From assembly GCF_000004195.4 (NCBI RefSeq), contig NC_030678.2:134541047-134605046 (forward strand): DNA of 64,000 nucleotides, in the 5' to 3' direction. Source of the stretch: Xenopus tropicalis. Lineage: Eukaryota > Chordata > Amphibia > Anura > Pipidae. Shown here one piece after another: positions 47,501-57,005 of this stretch (its first letter is position 1; every line of letters starts with the position of its first letter). The position numbers and the translations under genes were made by a program. The notes beneath the pieces are model-generated. The model saw only the letters and a program-made list of their open reading frames with translations. It did no database searches and was not told the origin of the DNA.

Positions 47501-49515
47501 AAGTCAAAAAATGCAGAAACATCCTGCACGGAACACAGTCTGTGTATTTTAGTTTTGAAGTGATGATCTGACATTTATTTTCCATTTAACATTAAACGCT
47601 AAAGAAAAACAAAACACATGCCACAAAGCTAGCACTTGGATCAGATGCGCATTGAATGGTTACAAATTATTTTTTACCAAACAATAGTTAAACTAATCGA
47701 TCACAGTCCTGTTATATCTTTTGATAGGGCTCTATAAAGACAGTATTCTTTTGTCAAAATATACAGTGAATTTTCATACATACCCCCACACAGCAACACA
47801 ACTGCCTGCCCTGTGGGTCTCCAGATAAAAACCTCAAATGAACACAAAACACTGATCTTCTCCTCTTCTGTGTTCAGCACAGAATGACACATGTTCCCTA
47901 AGTACTAGGCTATAGCACACAGTAGGCATATGCTGTGCCTCAGGGACCAGGGAGATAGGGAGACAGAGGGACAACTCTAAGGATATCAGTTCTTGCTGTC
48001 ATGAGGCTGCAGTAGCTCTAGGCTGATACTGTAAATAATCTGAATACTGTAAAGCATTTGAAGCCTAATTTTTTGCTAGGTTTTATTCAGTGAAGTTATT
48101 CCATCAGCTATAACGATCCTACTCATTCCAAAGTAAAAGTAACAGGCAAATATGGTGAGGACCCCTTTTTGGTCGAGCACCGCCTGGCCCATCAGCTGTG
48201 ACATTAAATTGGTTTAGTTCCTGCATAACAGAATTCAGATGGCTAGGGTTGAACTGCTATTATAAAAGCACACAGTAGATATATATATATGGACACCAGC
48301 ATAACATAGTGATCAATTCCTAGCATGGTACATTTACTATAGTAAAAAGAGAAAGCACATCCATGATGCTTATTTATTCCAGCTAAAGTGCCATACTGGC
48401 AGGCAAAGCAATTTTGTTAGACATCAAATGATATTTGGGTTAAATATATGTCCACAACTTTACTTTTAGGGTGGAATACCTGCTAGTGAAAATGTATACA
48501 AACTGCCTCTATTTATATATTTCTGTTTGATTACCCTTATAAATTTTTATTTTAGTTTAAATTCTATGTCCCTACCATGCAGAGAGTCCTCTGCAGCTAG
48601 AGATCCATTCACAAACTTTATCCTAGACATTTGGAAGTCTTAGCTTTTTGCTTTAGCAGTCCCTGGCCTCAAAAACACACTATTTTCCATCACATTCAGA
48701 CATGCACATTTTGCCTTTCTAATTTATAGCAACAATCTAAATACTACTATAATTTAAAAAATACACAGTTCTACGTCTATACACAGGTATGGACAGATTG
48801 CTAGACAACATAAAGCAAACCTTACGTGGGCTGGTATCTGGTGCTACTATGATAAGTCCATGCTCAGAGGCTGCTTGATGAAAAGCTGCTTTAGTGATAA
48901 CATTTTGCTCTGTGCATGTTAATCCTGTTGGGTAGAAGAGGAAAAAAATGATTTCATGGAAAATACATAAACATGTTAAGATGTATTATATATATATATA
49001 TCCCTGAAGAAGAGTACAGTCAGTACTCGAAACCTTGGATTTTTTTCAAATAAATGTTTTCACTAATCGCGAAGTCCTTGTGCGTGCGGCTCTCTGTCCT
49101 TATATATATATATATATATACATCAGGAGAGAGCCGGCACTCACGTCAATTGGGTCACAATAGCCTGGGTGCAGGTCCAAGTGAAGAATTAGATACAGCA
49201 GCGAAGAGATCCGCACTCACAGGACTTGTATAATTAAAAAACACCAGATTAATTGTATAAGTCCTGTGAGTACGGATCTCTTCGCTGATTCCAAAAAAGT
49301 TGGGACACTAAACAAATTGTGAATAAAAACTGAATGCAATGATGTGGAGGTGCCAACTTCTAATATTTTATTCAGAATAGAACATAAATCACGGAACAAA
49401 AGTTTCAACTGAGAAAATGTACCATTTTAAAGGAAAAATATGTTGATTCAGAATTTCATGGTGTCAACAAATCCCAAAAAAGTTGGGACAAGTTGGGAAA
49501 AGTTGGAATCCGGTT

Positions 49516-49548
<33 letters not shown>

Positions 49549-49826
49549 CAGTCTTTTTTGGAAGCCGGCACTCACGTTTTAAAGGACACAGGATGCCCAG
49601 GTGCAGTATTGCCAAAACCAAATGTGTAACAAACGAAAGATACGGCACTCACGGGTCTTATTTGCAGAAAATGTTGATTTATTATTGACAGCATAACCCT
49701 GACGTTTCGGCTGTGTCCACAGCCTTCTTCAAAGTGTGGACACAGCCGAAACGTCAGGGTTATGCTGTCAATAATAAATCAACATTTTCTGCAAATAAGA
49801 CCCGTGAGTGCGGTATCTTTCGTTTG

Positions 49827-49873
<47 letters not shown>

Positions 49874-52800
49874 TCACTGATGTATGTGTAACCATCTTAA
49901 AGGAGAAAGGCAAAGTTATTAGACCCCTCCCCAGTTACCCTATTAACTTGGCTGGCTACTGTCTGCTGAGCACTGTGACGTTTAGTTTTTTGCATTGATA
50001 CTAGGAGGCTCCATATGCAGTATATACATTTTGGGAAACTTTCCTACTGATATGTATAGATCCAAGCCAGACGGGGATGCCTAAAGACAGTGGCACTCAG
50101 CAACCTCTGCCCCTAGCTGACATATTTTTGAAGAGTTAAGTCAGCCCATAGCAGCAGGTAAGCACCTAGAATCACTTGAAGGTGCAATTCACACAAATGG
50201 ATGTTACATGGTACATTAGGTCCAAGGGAAAACTTCTGTGCACATGGAATTATGAATTTCGAGTTTAGATTTTCAGCTTGAACTTAATATACACTTATTT
50301 CAGTATGTAAACATATGCAAAATTTGCTTTTGCAAGCACAGCCCAAATTCCTTTTGCACCACTTATTTGCATTTGAATTTTCCCACTTCTACACTTATTA
50401 CGTAAAATGACTGGAACTTGCTTAAAAGGGATACTGTTATCACATAATTACACCCTTTCTTCATTAATCCCATATAATTATTTACACAACCTTAAATATG
50501 CAGTGTTATTCTCTGTAACAGTTCTGTTACGGATTCAGATTTCATCTATTTATGTATTTTAACATGTCACTATTCATGTCTCTGTAACAGGCCTCTCATA
50601 AATAACTCACACACAGAGCTCTGCAGACAGCAGTGCAGTCAATTTCAAAGAGCCTTCAGTAAGTGCCTAATTGATTCTGACTTGTGCCTTGTGAGACACT
50701 TGTTCTGATGCTGATTGTATAAGTGCAATCTCCACCATAATTAATTTCAGGACAGCTAATCATTTTTGTGAAGAAAGGGAGGGAAAGAATCATGAGTTCC
50801 AAGTAAAACATTACAACACAAAAAGTGACTTCAATTGGTTAGTGATGAGTGAATTTTTTCGCCAGGTTCTGACATGAAAAAAACCCATAGACTCCAATGG
50901 GTGGAAGAAAGTTGCAGGAACAAACGCCCATTGACTTCAATATATTTTGTGACTTTTTGCAGTTTTGCAAATTTTTCGGAGAAGCAAAACAGGACAGATT
51001 CGCTCATCACTAATAATGGTTACTCGGCCTCAGATATAGCACCTTTTATGCTTCATACAACAGAGCAGTAAAGCACTGTACTCCTTCACAGGGTAGGCTA
51101 TATATTTTGGGATTATTTCTTCTTTAATCCAATTGCTCACAATTAAAGATCAGCAGAACTTAAAGGCATGATAATTCACATTTCTGCATCAAGGCTTAGA
51201 ATTTTTGAAAATTTCCCAATGGTTCATTTCTAAACTTCATAAGAAGGTGCATAAAGGGGCCTATGCATATTAGGGGATTATTGGAAATGGTAGGTCAGAG
51301 GCACAATAACACATACCTGACAGCCAGTAAACCACTGGACATTTTGCACTTTCAGATTTCAGAGGCAAATAAATTCCAAACTTCATCTTGCATTTCAGTT
51401 CAGTGCTGTGAAAATGGAAGTATTTTAAGCAAAGATATGCTGAAAACAAGGCTATGATATCCTAACCCTTTGCATAGTTAGTCACTAACCACTGTCTCAT
51501 ACCTTGTACCTAGATCTAAATAGTGAAATGCAAAGCTAAAGTGTGCATGGAGTAAGGAATTTGTAAAATGTGTACATATTATTATACCTAGTTTATCTAC
51601 TGACCTGTTAATAACCTGTGAACATTTTTTGTAGCTTCTGGAGACACAAACACCTTAAACACTATCTCTATGAACATTTACTGAAATGCACATTTACTAA
51701 AAAATCTGCAGGCTGAAAAAAACCACCAGGTGTGGGTTTGGGCAGAAAGTAAAATTGAAGCAGGCTCCCTACCCTTTGGGTAAATAATTGTGCCAATCCC
51801 CTACGCTAAGGTTGTTTATCTCACCCATTTAAAATGTCATCAGAAGGAAGAAGGGGCAATAGCAGGCCATAAATTGGAAGTGGACTTCAGGCAGGACTGG
51901 GGAGTAGCAGATTAGGGTTGGCTGTGGAGTTAAGGAGGTATATGGCACAGGTGAAACCCCCTAACCTTGTAGGCATAATGAATAATATATGCTGCTGGTT
52001 TCACTTTGGGCTAAAAATGATCATTATCTTTAAAAATGGCCCCTTTATGGGAGCCCCATAGGTCTGCTATGATCCCTATCCTTGTTTTAAATAAGAGGTG
52101 CGCATGTTCTAGTAGCCCCTGACAGAAGCACAGTAAGAGCCAATAGCCAATCACAGCCCTGCAGTCACACAACCTAAGACAGGCTTCAGTTCCCTAACAG
52201 GTCAACCTAGCTGCTGATTGGTCCTATTCCACAGTACAGTGCCACTGGCTGTCCTGCACAGCCTGGGAAAGGATGGGTGGGAATAGTAGGGTTTTTGGAG
52301 AAATGTTCAATAATCAACCCAAAACACAAATTTTTAAAGAACATTACTTCTATTTGTAGAGGAGTACAATGCAACTGGAAAGTTCTTTTTTACACAATAT
52401 GTCCCCCTTAAAAATTCTAACCCATTCACCAAGAAGGTGCACATGTGACAGCTGTGTTCAAACAAAGGTTAAGCCGCCAATCCACCTGCTGACTAGCCCA
52501 GCTTCAGTAACACCATTGATTAACATGCACAAACCTGACCCCAAAGCAGTCAGTGAGCATGTGGCAGTGCGGTAAGTATGCACATTATAGAGAGAAATAA
52601 TACCTCAGGATACTGGAAGGGTGAAAAATATTATAAAGTTAATCTCTGTTTGCACAGAGCAGCTGTACTTGTCAACATATATTTCAGCAATATGCATTGT
52701 ATTAAACACTACCATGCACATTTGTTTGAGGACCGCGGTTTCCCTTTGAGGCAAATATTATGATACTTCGGTTAGACCTCCCTACTGTACGTAATCAAGT

Positions 52801-54903
52801 ACATCATTCCTATGTAATTTAACAAATTCCTGCCATATGGGCTAATCAGCCAAGGGACCGAGCTTTTCTATATATCCATCAGCAGTTATACCAGTAAATC
52901 TCTCACCAATGCACAGTTTATTTTTCGTATTGTTCATAGCCACGAGAAGCCTTTTTTCCTCATTCCACAAAATCTAGCTCCCTTGCAAAGTGTTCTACTG
53001 TAAATCATTTTCTTATGTTTAACATCAGTGGTACATTCCAAGCACTCATCACTATGTGTTATTCTCAAACCAGTCTTAGTTCTCAGAATTTTGTACACCA
53101 GGTTTGTTAAAGACTTCCTTCAACTTCTCCAGAATATTGAGGTTCCCTATTGAATAAAACTTCAGTTGTCACTGGATATGATGTGTGATATTTTGAAAGC
53201 CTTCTCAGTGAAATAGACATTCACCTTTAAATAAACATTTAGTATAGTGTGGTATAGGTGTACTTTTTTAGGGTTTTTTTTTCATTATTTGCCTACAGTG
53301 GCCAGCACACAGAAAGCTAATTACTTTAGCATTAGTACTGCCTGATTTCCAGTAACTCCAGTAGCGGTGCAAAGCAGGGAAAGAATAAACTAAAATAGGA
53401 AGAGAAGAACTCCAAAGTGTCTTATGGTGGCCATACAAGGGAAGATTCGCTCGTTTGGTGAGGTCGGCAAGTGAGCGGATCTTCTCCCAATATGCCAACC
53501 TAAAGGTATCTCCCCATACAGTGGCAGATGCCACAGATGCCAAAAAACCATTATTAGAAAACTCCAAATTATGGGAAGGCTCTCATACGCTCGATTTATA
53601 TCAAATAATTCAGATTTTTTAAATTAATATTGGAGGCAAAACAATCCTATTGGGTTTAATTCATGTTTTAATGATTTTTAGTAGAAGGTATGGAGATCCA
53701 AATTATAGAAATTATGGAAAGGCCCCCTATCCAGAAAACCCCGGTCCTGAGCATTTTGGATAACGGGTCCTATACCTGTATTTTCCCTACTTAATCATAG
53801 TAGATACTAGAACTTCACTTCCTTATCTTGATTAATGGTCATATTTATCACAATTCCAAAATTCAAAATAGCATAGTTTGACTATTTCTCTTTATGCAGA
53901 TCCTTCTAAAATGTGTCATTTGTATAATTTTTCACTTTTTTTCTTAGCCGCATTTTTCAAAATGTTGTCCCTTATTTACGAATTTAAGCCTGACATTTTA
54001 AAATGATTTTTTGCCAGATTTTTAACTAAAAAGTATATACGAGTTGGTATAATACATTCTTTTCTGTGGAAGGACTGTTTTAAAGGGCATGTCAACCCCA
54101 AAAATAATTTTTTGCATAACAAAAGAAAACATAATTCAAAGCAATTTTCCAATATGAAATAATTAAAAAATTGTAGTGCTTTAAAAGTTATTTGTAAATG
54201 TAATTGCTATTGAAAGCAGCATTTGCTAAACATCTGGTTGTTACTTTATTAACAATGTTACAACTGTCAGTCTCCTCCAGCAAGTCAGGTCTGTCAGGCT
54301 GCTGTCTGTGTTACATTGTTTCAACAGTCAGAGCCCCCAGGGCAGAGAATAGAAAAGGACAGGCAAACACTGCTTTTAATAGCAATTATAAATACAAACA
54401 ACTCAAAAATCATTACAAATTTGTAATAAATGTATATTGCAAAGCTGCTTAGAATTTTGTTTTCTTTTATTAGGCAAAATTATATTTTGTGTTGCCTTGT
54501 CCTTTAAGCATTGAAAAACCAGCTGGAAAGTGCTATTTTATATCTCATTATAATAGAAGCTGCTTTTTCTTATTTCTCCCGGTCTCTTATACCCCAGTGA
54601 TAGTACAAGCAGTACAGCAGTATGTCAGAATGCCATCTGATTGGAAATGTCCTCCGCTCTACCTTTCTAAACTCATCATGTAAAGTATATCACTGGTGCG
54701 ACAATTCAGCCGTGCCCTGTGCCCCCTCTGATCACTATTGTTCCTCTGTGGCCTCTGCTCACTTCTTATTAGATACAGGAATATACCATGCAGCTCTATT
54801 ATGCAAAAATAAATAAATATTCAGTTAGTTTTTACCTGTCATGTTCAAACACCTTTTGGAATCCCTCAAAACACTTGTTGCTTGAAATCTCCTTTAAGGC
54901 CAT
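35482..54903 (-). CDS. ESD: ESD, S-formylglutathione hydrolase (esterase D), complete 8-exon coding region
   Basis: Hydrolyses S-formylglutathione to glutathione and formate in the cytosol, after ADH5 forms S-hydroxymethylglutathione and oxidises it; also a broad carboxylesterase (EC 3.1.2.12, 3.1.1.1). Eight minus-strand exons join in frame to 282 residues, the human length: 54903-54836, 51405-51317, 48924-48826, 44706-44582, 43385-43266, 40916-40818, 39442-39275, 35562-35482. The alpha/beta-hydrolase triad is intact by my numbering: Ser149 in GHSMGG, Asp226 in QGKDDQF, His260 in GYDHSY. An upstream acceptor 8 bases before the ATG shows that at least one 5' non-coding exon lies at higher coordinates. 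Every intron is GT-AG except the last, which has a GC donor. No frameshift or early stop. Confidence 0.97.
36615..38384. mobile_element. Long terminal-inverted-repeat element, ~1.77 kb, in ESD intron 7
   Basis: The left end, CAGCAGCGAAGAGATCCGCA and onward through CTCACAGGACTTATAGAATG, is mirrored at the right end (38331-38384, ...TGAGTGCGGATCTCTTCGCT GCTG). It is entered from a (TA)n tract on the left. The left arm carries ACGTTTCGGCTACC followed by CTTTTTCAAAGTG. The right flank (38385-38460) matches, in reverse, 49121-49195. No transposase frame is recognisable, so it is probably a non-autonomous composite. Confidence 0.7.
39275..39442 (-). CDS. ESD: ESD coding exon 7 (catalytic aspartate; GC splice donor)
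   Basis: 168 bp, 56 codons, phase 0; acceptor CTCCCACAG. It encodes [20 protein letters not shown], then [18 protein letters not shown]..., ending VVFRLQE. Asp226 falls in KDDQF. The donor reads GAG then GCAAGT, a GC instead of GT. The only nearby GT would add four bases and break the frame to the last exon, so the GC donor is required to make a full-length enzyme. Confidence 0.95.
40325..40412 (-). repeat. LINE-like 3' end fragment
   Basis: AGAGAGCCCTGCCCAAAAGA, then GCTTACAATCTAC: the reverse of the AGATTGTAAGCTC...GGGCAGGG 3' end. A shorter piece is at 16943-16970 (CCCTGCCCCATAGAGCTTAC). Confidence 0.55.
40818..40916 (-). CDS. ESD: ESD coding exon 6
   Basis: 99 bp, 33 codons, phase 0; acceptor TTTTAATAG, donor GTAAGT. 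It encodes [20 protein letters not shown], then [13 protein letters not shown]. The SAFAPICNP and PWGxKAFxGYLG motifs are diagnostic of esterase D. Confidence 0.97.
41502..41924. mobile_element. Palindromic element TTTAAAGGAGAAGGAAAAGCTAAG
   Basis: TTTAAAGGAGAAGGAAAAGC at the left is mirrored by AGCCTTTCCTTCCCCTTTAA at the right. Nested CACCCCCAAGTGACTT blocks and a central hairpin CACTCTACTGCGCATGCGC follow. ESD intron 5. Confidence 0.8.
41947..42582 (-). other. Unassigned 211-codon cysteine-rich frame in ESD intron 5
   Basis: Longest uninterrupted frame in the window, on the ESD strand inside intron 5. It has 16 cysteines in 211 residues and three N-glycosylation sequons (NSS, NIS, NIS). 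A hydrophobic opening ([14 protein letters not shown]) and a Cys-dense end ([18 protein letters not shown]) are visible. It resembles a secreted or envelope-like glycoprotein fragment from an old retroelement, but I cannot place it in any family, and no LTRs, gag or pol were recognised nearby. It may be a fortuitous frame. Confidence 0.25.
43266..43385 (-). CDS. ESD: ESD coding exon 5 (catalytic serine)
   Basis: 120 bp, 40 codons, phase 0 both ends; acceptor TATTTCAG, donor GTAATA. It encodes [20 protein letters not shown], then [20 protein letters not shown]. The nucleophile elbow G-H-S-M-G-G places the catalytic serine at residue 149 of the joined protein. Confidence 0.97.
44213..44460. mobile_element. 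Degraded copy of the 24.5 kb hAT-like MITE
   Basis: The left end is altered (GCAGGGATCCCACAG). The right half matches well (GCTCACAAGCCACTGGTTGG, GGATCACTGG). ESD intron 4. Confidence 0.6.
44582..44706 (-). CDS. ESD: ESD coding exon 4
   Basis: 125 bp, acceptor TTGATAG, donor GTAACC. It completes Arg86 and encodes [20 protein letters not shown], followed by [20 protein letters not shown] and E. The segment [20 protein letters not shown] is strongly conserved in the family and helps form the active-site entrance. Confidence 0.96.
44845..45035 (+). repeat. LINE-like 3' end (L2/CR1 type)
   Basis: TTAGATTGTAAGCTCTATGG, then GACAGAGACCTCC and a tail GTAGCTCTGTATAAATAAAC. This is the common 3' end of L2/CR1-type elements in vertebrates. 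ESD intron 3. Confidence 0.6.
45890..46139. repeat. Older Xenopus interspersed repeat, left part (split by hAT)
   Basis: Contains phrases that recur widely in Xenopus genomes (from memory), such as CAGCTGGCAGAGCATTCC and AAGGGGTGGCCTCTTG. The copy resumes after the hAT element. Confidence 0.6.
46140..47138. mobile_element. hAT-type DNA transposon, internally reduced, ~1.0 kb
   Basis: The left end reads CAGTGGTCCCCAACC and the right end GCTTGGGGAACCCTA, imperfect inverted repeats of a vertebrate hAT (Charlie-like) type. Eight-base flanks TCCTAATG (46132-46139) and CTCTAATG (47139-47146) fit a slightly decayed 8 bp hAT target duplication. Inside is a minus-strand BED-finger reading frame on the left and a CpG-rich stretch of degenerate short repeats on the right (46830-47060). 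The catalytic and dimerisation domains of a full ~600-residue transposase are absent, so it is non-autonomous. It is inserted within an older interspersed repeat. Confidence 0.8.
46176..46730 (-). pseudogene. Truncated hAT transposase, BED zinc-finger N-terminal part
   Basis: 184 codons. A basic N-terminus ([18 protein letters not shown]) leads to a BED-type zinc finger with C69-x2-C72 and H89-x4-H94 (CIICGERL...RHIETKHP). The following conserved stretch ([20 protein letters not shown]) is typical of transposases related to the domesticated ZBED5/ZBED8/FAM200 group. The frame stops after [11 protein letters not shown], before the DDE catalytic core, so no active enzyme can be made. It could still bind DNA if expressed. 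It starts inside the element and has no intron. Confidence 0.75.
47139..47515. repeat. Older Xenopus interspersed repeat, right part (split by hAT)
   Basis: Continues the repeat interrupted at 46139 with TTAGTCGTACATCTCTGCAC, CTCCAGCTCATTAATATCC and AAAGACTGGAGCCCAAAAC. It extends to a segment about ATAACCTTGTATTTATCAAC. Family assignment (CR1/LINE-like or other) is uncertain. Confidence 0.55.
48826..48924 (-). CDS. ESD: ESD coding exon 3
   Basis: 99 bp, acceptor CCAACAG, donor GTAAGG. It encodes [20 protein letters not shown] then [12 protein letters not shown], with Gly53 and Arg86 split at the junctions. The LTCTEQN and APDTSPRG motifs are hallmarks of S-formylglutathione hydrolases. Confidence 0.96.
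49002..49098. repeat. CCTGAAGAAGAG...CTCGAAAC module
   Basis: CCCTGAAGAAGAGTACAGTC, then AGTACTCGAAACCTTGG, flanked by TA microsatellites on both sides. It belongs to the same style of element as 25136-25300 and 58750-58830. Confidence 0.55.
49121..49298. mobile_element. Short relative of the 36.6-38.4 kb element
   Basis: Starts in a (TA)n run with CATCAGGAGAGAGCCGGCAC. It then contains the CAGCAGCGAAGAGATCCGCA arm and closes with its inverse (CGGATCTCTTCGCTGA). The hairpin arms are only ~18 bases apart, so this looks like an internally deleted copy of the larger element. Confidence 0.7.
49283..49515. mobile_element. CAAAAAAGTTGGGACA-type DNA transposon fragment
   Basis: Both ends carry CAAAAAAGTTGGGACA in direct orientation. 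The interior includes CTGAATGCAATGATGTGGAG and TTTATTCAGAATAGAACAT. From memory this sequence is widespread and very conserved in fish and frog genomes, consistent with recent activity. No coding capacity. Confidence 0.65.
49516..49548. repeat. TA microsatellite between two DNA elements
   Basis: A (TA)n tract separating the GTTGGGACA element from the GTTTCGGCT hairpin. Confidence 0.9.
49557..49827. mobile_element. Near-perfect hairpin MITE at a TA microsatellite
   Basis: Segment 49630-49827 folds on itself: ACGAAAGATACGGCACTCAC and the following ~80 bases are repeated inverted, around the centre CCACAGCCTTCTTCAAAGTG. The arms contain CCTGACGTTTCGGCTGTGTC. The right side abuts (TA)n at 49828. 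It shares the GTTTCGGCT / TTCAAAGTG design with 36615-38384. Confidence 0.75.
49828..49871. repeat. TA microsatellite
   Basis: A (TA)n tract of ~42 bases directly after the 49.6-49.8 kb hairpin. Confidence 0.9.
50839..51013. mobile_element. Palindromic TTAGTGATGAGTGAATTTTT element
   Basis: TTAGTGATGAGTGAATTTTT is mirrored by ATTCGCTCATCACTAA. Contains AGACTCCAATGGG and CCCATTGACTTCAA near the centre. ESD intron 2. Confidence 0.7.
51317..51405 (-). CDS. ESD: ESD coding exon 2
   Basis: 89 bp, acceptor TTTTCACAG, donor GTATGT. It completes Ser23 and encodes [14 protein letters not shown]..., ending in PVVYWLSG with Gly53 split across the junction. This is the first beta-strand region and the Y-W-L-S-G oxyanion-side loop of the esterase D fold. 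Confidence 0.95.
53431..53520. repeat. Fragment of the TGGCCATACAC element
   Basis: GGTGGCCATACAAGGGAAGA, then GCTCGTTTGGTGAGGTCGGC, matching the left arm of 59024-59402. Confidence 0.55.
53550..53781. mobile_element. MITE family 1, copy 4 (left end lost)
   Basis: The interior and right end are present (CCTATTGGGTTTAATTCATG, AACGGGTCCTATACCTGTA). The left terminus has decayed. In ESD intron 1. Confidence 0.6.
54079..54508. mobile_element. MITE TTTAAAGGGCATGTCAACCCC
   Basis: TTTAAAGGGCATGTCAACCC at 54079. The right end is GCCTTGTCCTTTAA. The arms AATTTTTTGCATAACAAAAG and CTTTTATTAGGCAAAATTAT are roughly inverse. ESD intron 1. Confidence 0.65.
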
Positions 54904-54911
54904 ATTCAACT
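54836..54911 (-). CDS. ESD: ESD first coding exon (start codon)
   Basis: Acceptor CTCTACAG ends at 54912. Eight bases of 5'UTR (54911-54904) precede the ATG at 54903-54901. The exon encodes [20 protein letters not shown] then HD, and two bases of Ser23. The start matches the conserved N-terminus of vertebrate ESD (MALKQISSNKCFGG in human, from memory). Donor GTAAAA. Confidence 0.96.
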
Positions 54912-54984
54912 CTGTAGAGACAAAGATACGCAGTTAAACAAGCTAAAAAACACTATTTAGATTTTGAACACATAATTGAAGTTG

Positions 54985-55290
54985 AATATGTAGTTAATTT
55001 TTAGTATTGTCATAGAATGACCAATTCTAAGCAACTTTTTCAGTTGGTCTTCATTATTTTTTTTTAGTTTTTAAATTTGCCTTCTTCTTCTGACTCTTTC
55101 CAGTCACTGACCCCAGCAGCCAAAAACTATTGCTCTGGGAGACTAAAATTGTATGGTTATTGTTACTTTTCTTTCTGTTTAGGTCTGTATGTCTATATAT
55201 CTAAATATGTCTCTCAATCAAACCACTTCCTGGTTGCTAAGGTAATTTGATTCTTAGCAACCAGATAACTGCTGAAATTCCAAACTAGAG
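54985..55290. mobile_element. MITE with TTAGCAACCAG / CTGGTTGCTAAG core
   Basis: Contains GACCAATTCTAAGCAACTTT, CTTCCTGGTTGCTAAGG and TTCTTAGCAACCAGATAACT. Related to 61726-62150 in reverse. Just upstream of the first ESD coding exon. Confidence 0.5.
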
Positions 55291-55383
55291 AAAAGAAGAA
55301 ACATTTTTAAACTGGGATTTCAGTTTGCCACATGTGTCTGGCAATGCACAAGTACTAATAGCGGAAAAGACCATTTATTCTGA

Positions 55384-55686
55384 ATACTCAGGACCTTGGG
55401 TTTTCTGGAGAAGGGATCTTTCAGTAATTTGGATCACCATATGTTAAGTCTACAAAAAAAACTAATTTAAACATTAAATAAACCCAAGAGGATTGTTTTA
55501 CCTTCAATAGGGATTAATTATACTTTAGTTGGAATCAAATACAAGGTTCAGGAAATCATTTTTAAAAATGTGAATTATTTGTTTAAAATGGAGTCTATGG
55601 GAGATGGCCTTCCCATAATTCAGAGCTTTCTGGCTAACAGGTTTCCTGGCTAACAGGTTTCTGGGTAACAGATCCCCTATCCATTT
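55384..55686. mobile_element. MITE family 1, copy 5 (degraded)
   Basis: CTCAGGACCTTGGGTTTTCT at the left, AACAGATCCCCTATCC at the right, with the reversed interior (CCCAAGAGGATTGTTTTACC). A small internal duplication, TGGCTAACAGGTTTCC, is present near the right end. Confidence 0.6.
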
Positions 55687-56279
55687 AAACGTGTTGCATT
55701 TCTGCTCTACAACATATCTACATACTCTCGCTGTATTTCTAAAACTGAAACATAGGAACTACTGTAAACAAATCCAAATTACCAAAAGAAGCATGAACAT
55801 TTTCATTCATCTCCACTTCAAATACACTGATCTAATTGCAGATAAATACTGTTTGCATAGTAACATAACATAAAACCTAACATCTCTAATATATCAGTTG
55901 CAGAGTGCTTGTTTTTGCTAGTTGTAAATCACCTTTAAAGAACTTATCTTCTGTCCCATTTTTCGTTCACTTTAAATATGATTTTTTTGTAAAATGAATT
56001 TGCCTATATTAGCCTCAATAGGGAGCAACTTGCAGATGTGCTTGTATTTATATTAATGTGGAAAACATGTAATTACACCCCATGTAATGTTTTTACATGT
56101 TGTTCAGCTGCAGGTTGAACAACAAAAGCAAACATTTGTTTGGCTTCCATGGGTTACTGCCTTGGACAAATCTGCAAATTTTATAAATGTGCTCTGCAAT
56201 ATAAAATTAGAGGTGATGTAACTGAACAAAAAGAAAAAAAATATGACTTTGAACTGTGGAAAAAGTTAAGTACACCACT

Positions 56280-56460
56280 GGCTTTTCCTATAACTGTCTG
56301 CCAGTCTCTGACATCAACAGATACAACTACATCCCTCTGCAATGTTTAAGGGAGCTTCTTGCTTGCACAGCCAGTTTCAAATCCATCCACAGAATCTCAA
56401 TGGGATTTAGACCCAGACTTTGACTTGGCCATTCTAGAACCCTGAATTTCTTTATTTTCC
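56280..56460. mobile_element. Tc1/mariner-like transposon remnant
   Basis: Contains TCTCAATGGGATTTAGACCC, AGACTTTGACTTGGCCATTC and TAGAACCCTGAATTTCTTT, resembling a conserved block of Tc1/mariner-type elements as I remember them. No transposase frame. Confidence 0.5.
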
Positions 56461-56837
56461 ACACTTACAGATGATCTTCCAGATAGTGGAATGATTAATG
56501 TATGATTATTTTGCAATCTTATTACATACCTTCCCAGACTCATAGGTAAATACAGTATATTCTTCTTTCTAAAGGCCCCTAAGCATGGCAATACCACACA
56601 CTTCAACAACAATAAGCAAACCAACCTAAATGTCTGAGGCTGAAATAAAACAGGTTCTTCCATGATTGTTGCTACATAGCTTTGTTCACTTGCACCCGAT
56701 AATAATTTTAGGTATTTAAACTAGTTATAAATCTAATGATGTAGGTACTTTTTCCACATGCAAAAGTTAAACTTATGTCTATTCATTCTACTGCACGTGC
56801 ACGCCACACAAAATAGAAGCAGATAGAAGATCGCTCC

Positions 56838-56937
56838 GGGTGCTCCTACAGAAATACTGTGGGCTGCGCTGTTTTCTGCTAACAGGAGCACCAGCCTAGG
56901 GTATCAGGTAAGTGATTGTCATTTCCTTCTCCTTTAA
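56838..56937. repeat. Fragment of the CTCCTTTAAA-ended MITE family
   Basis: GGGTGCTCCTACAGAAATAC at the left, CATTTCCTTCTCCTTTAAAT at the right. Resembles the right part of 41502-41924. Confidence 0.55.
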
Positions 56938-57005
56938 ATGGTAAATACACATGGAACTGACCAGTTATTGCTTTTGAAAACAGCCATAAAAAGTGCTTAC
57001 AAGCC

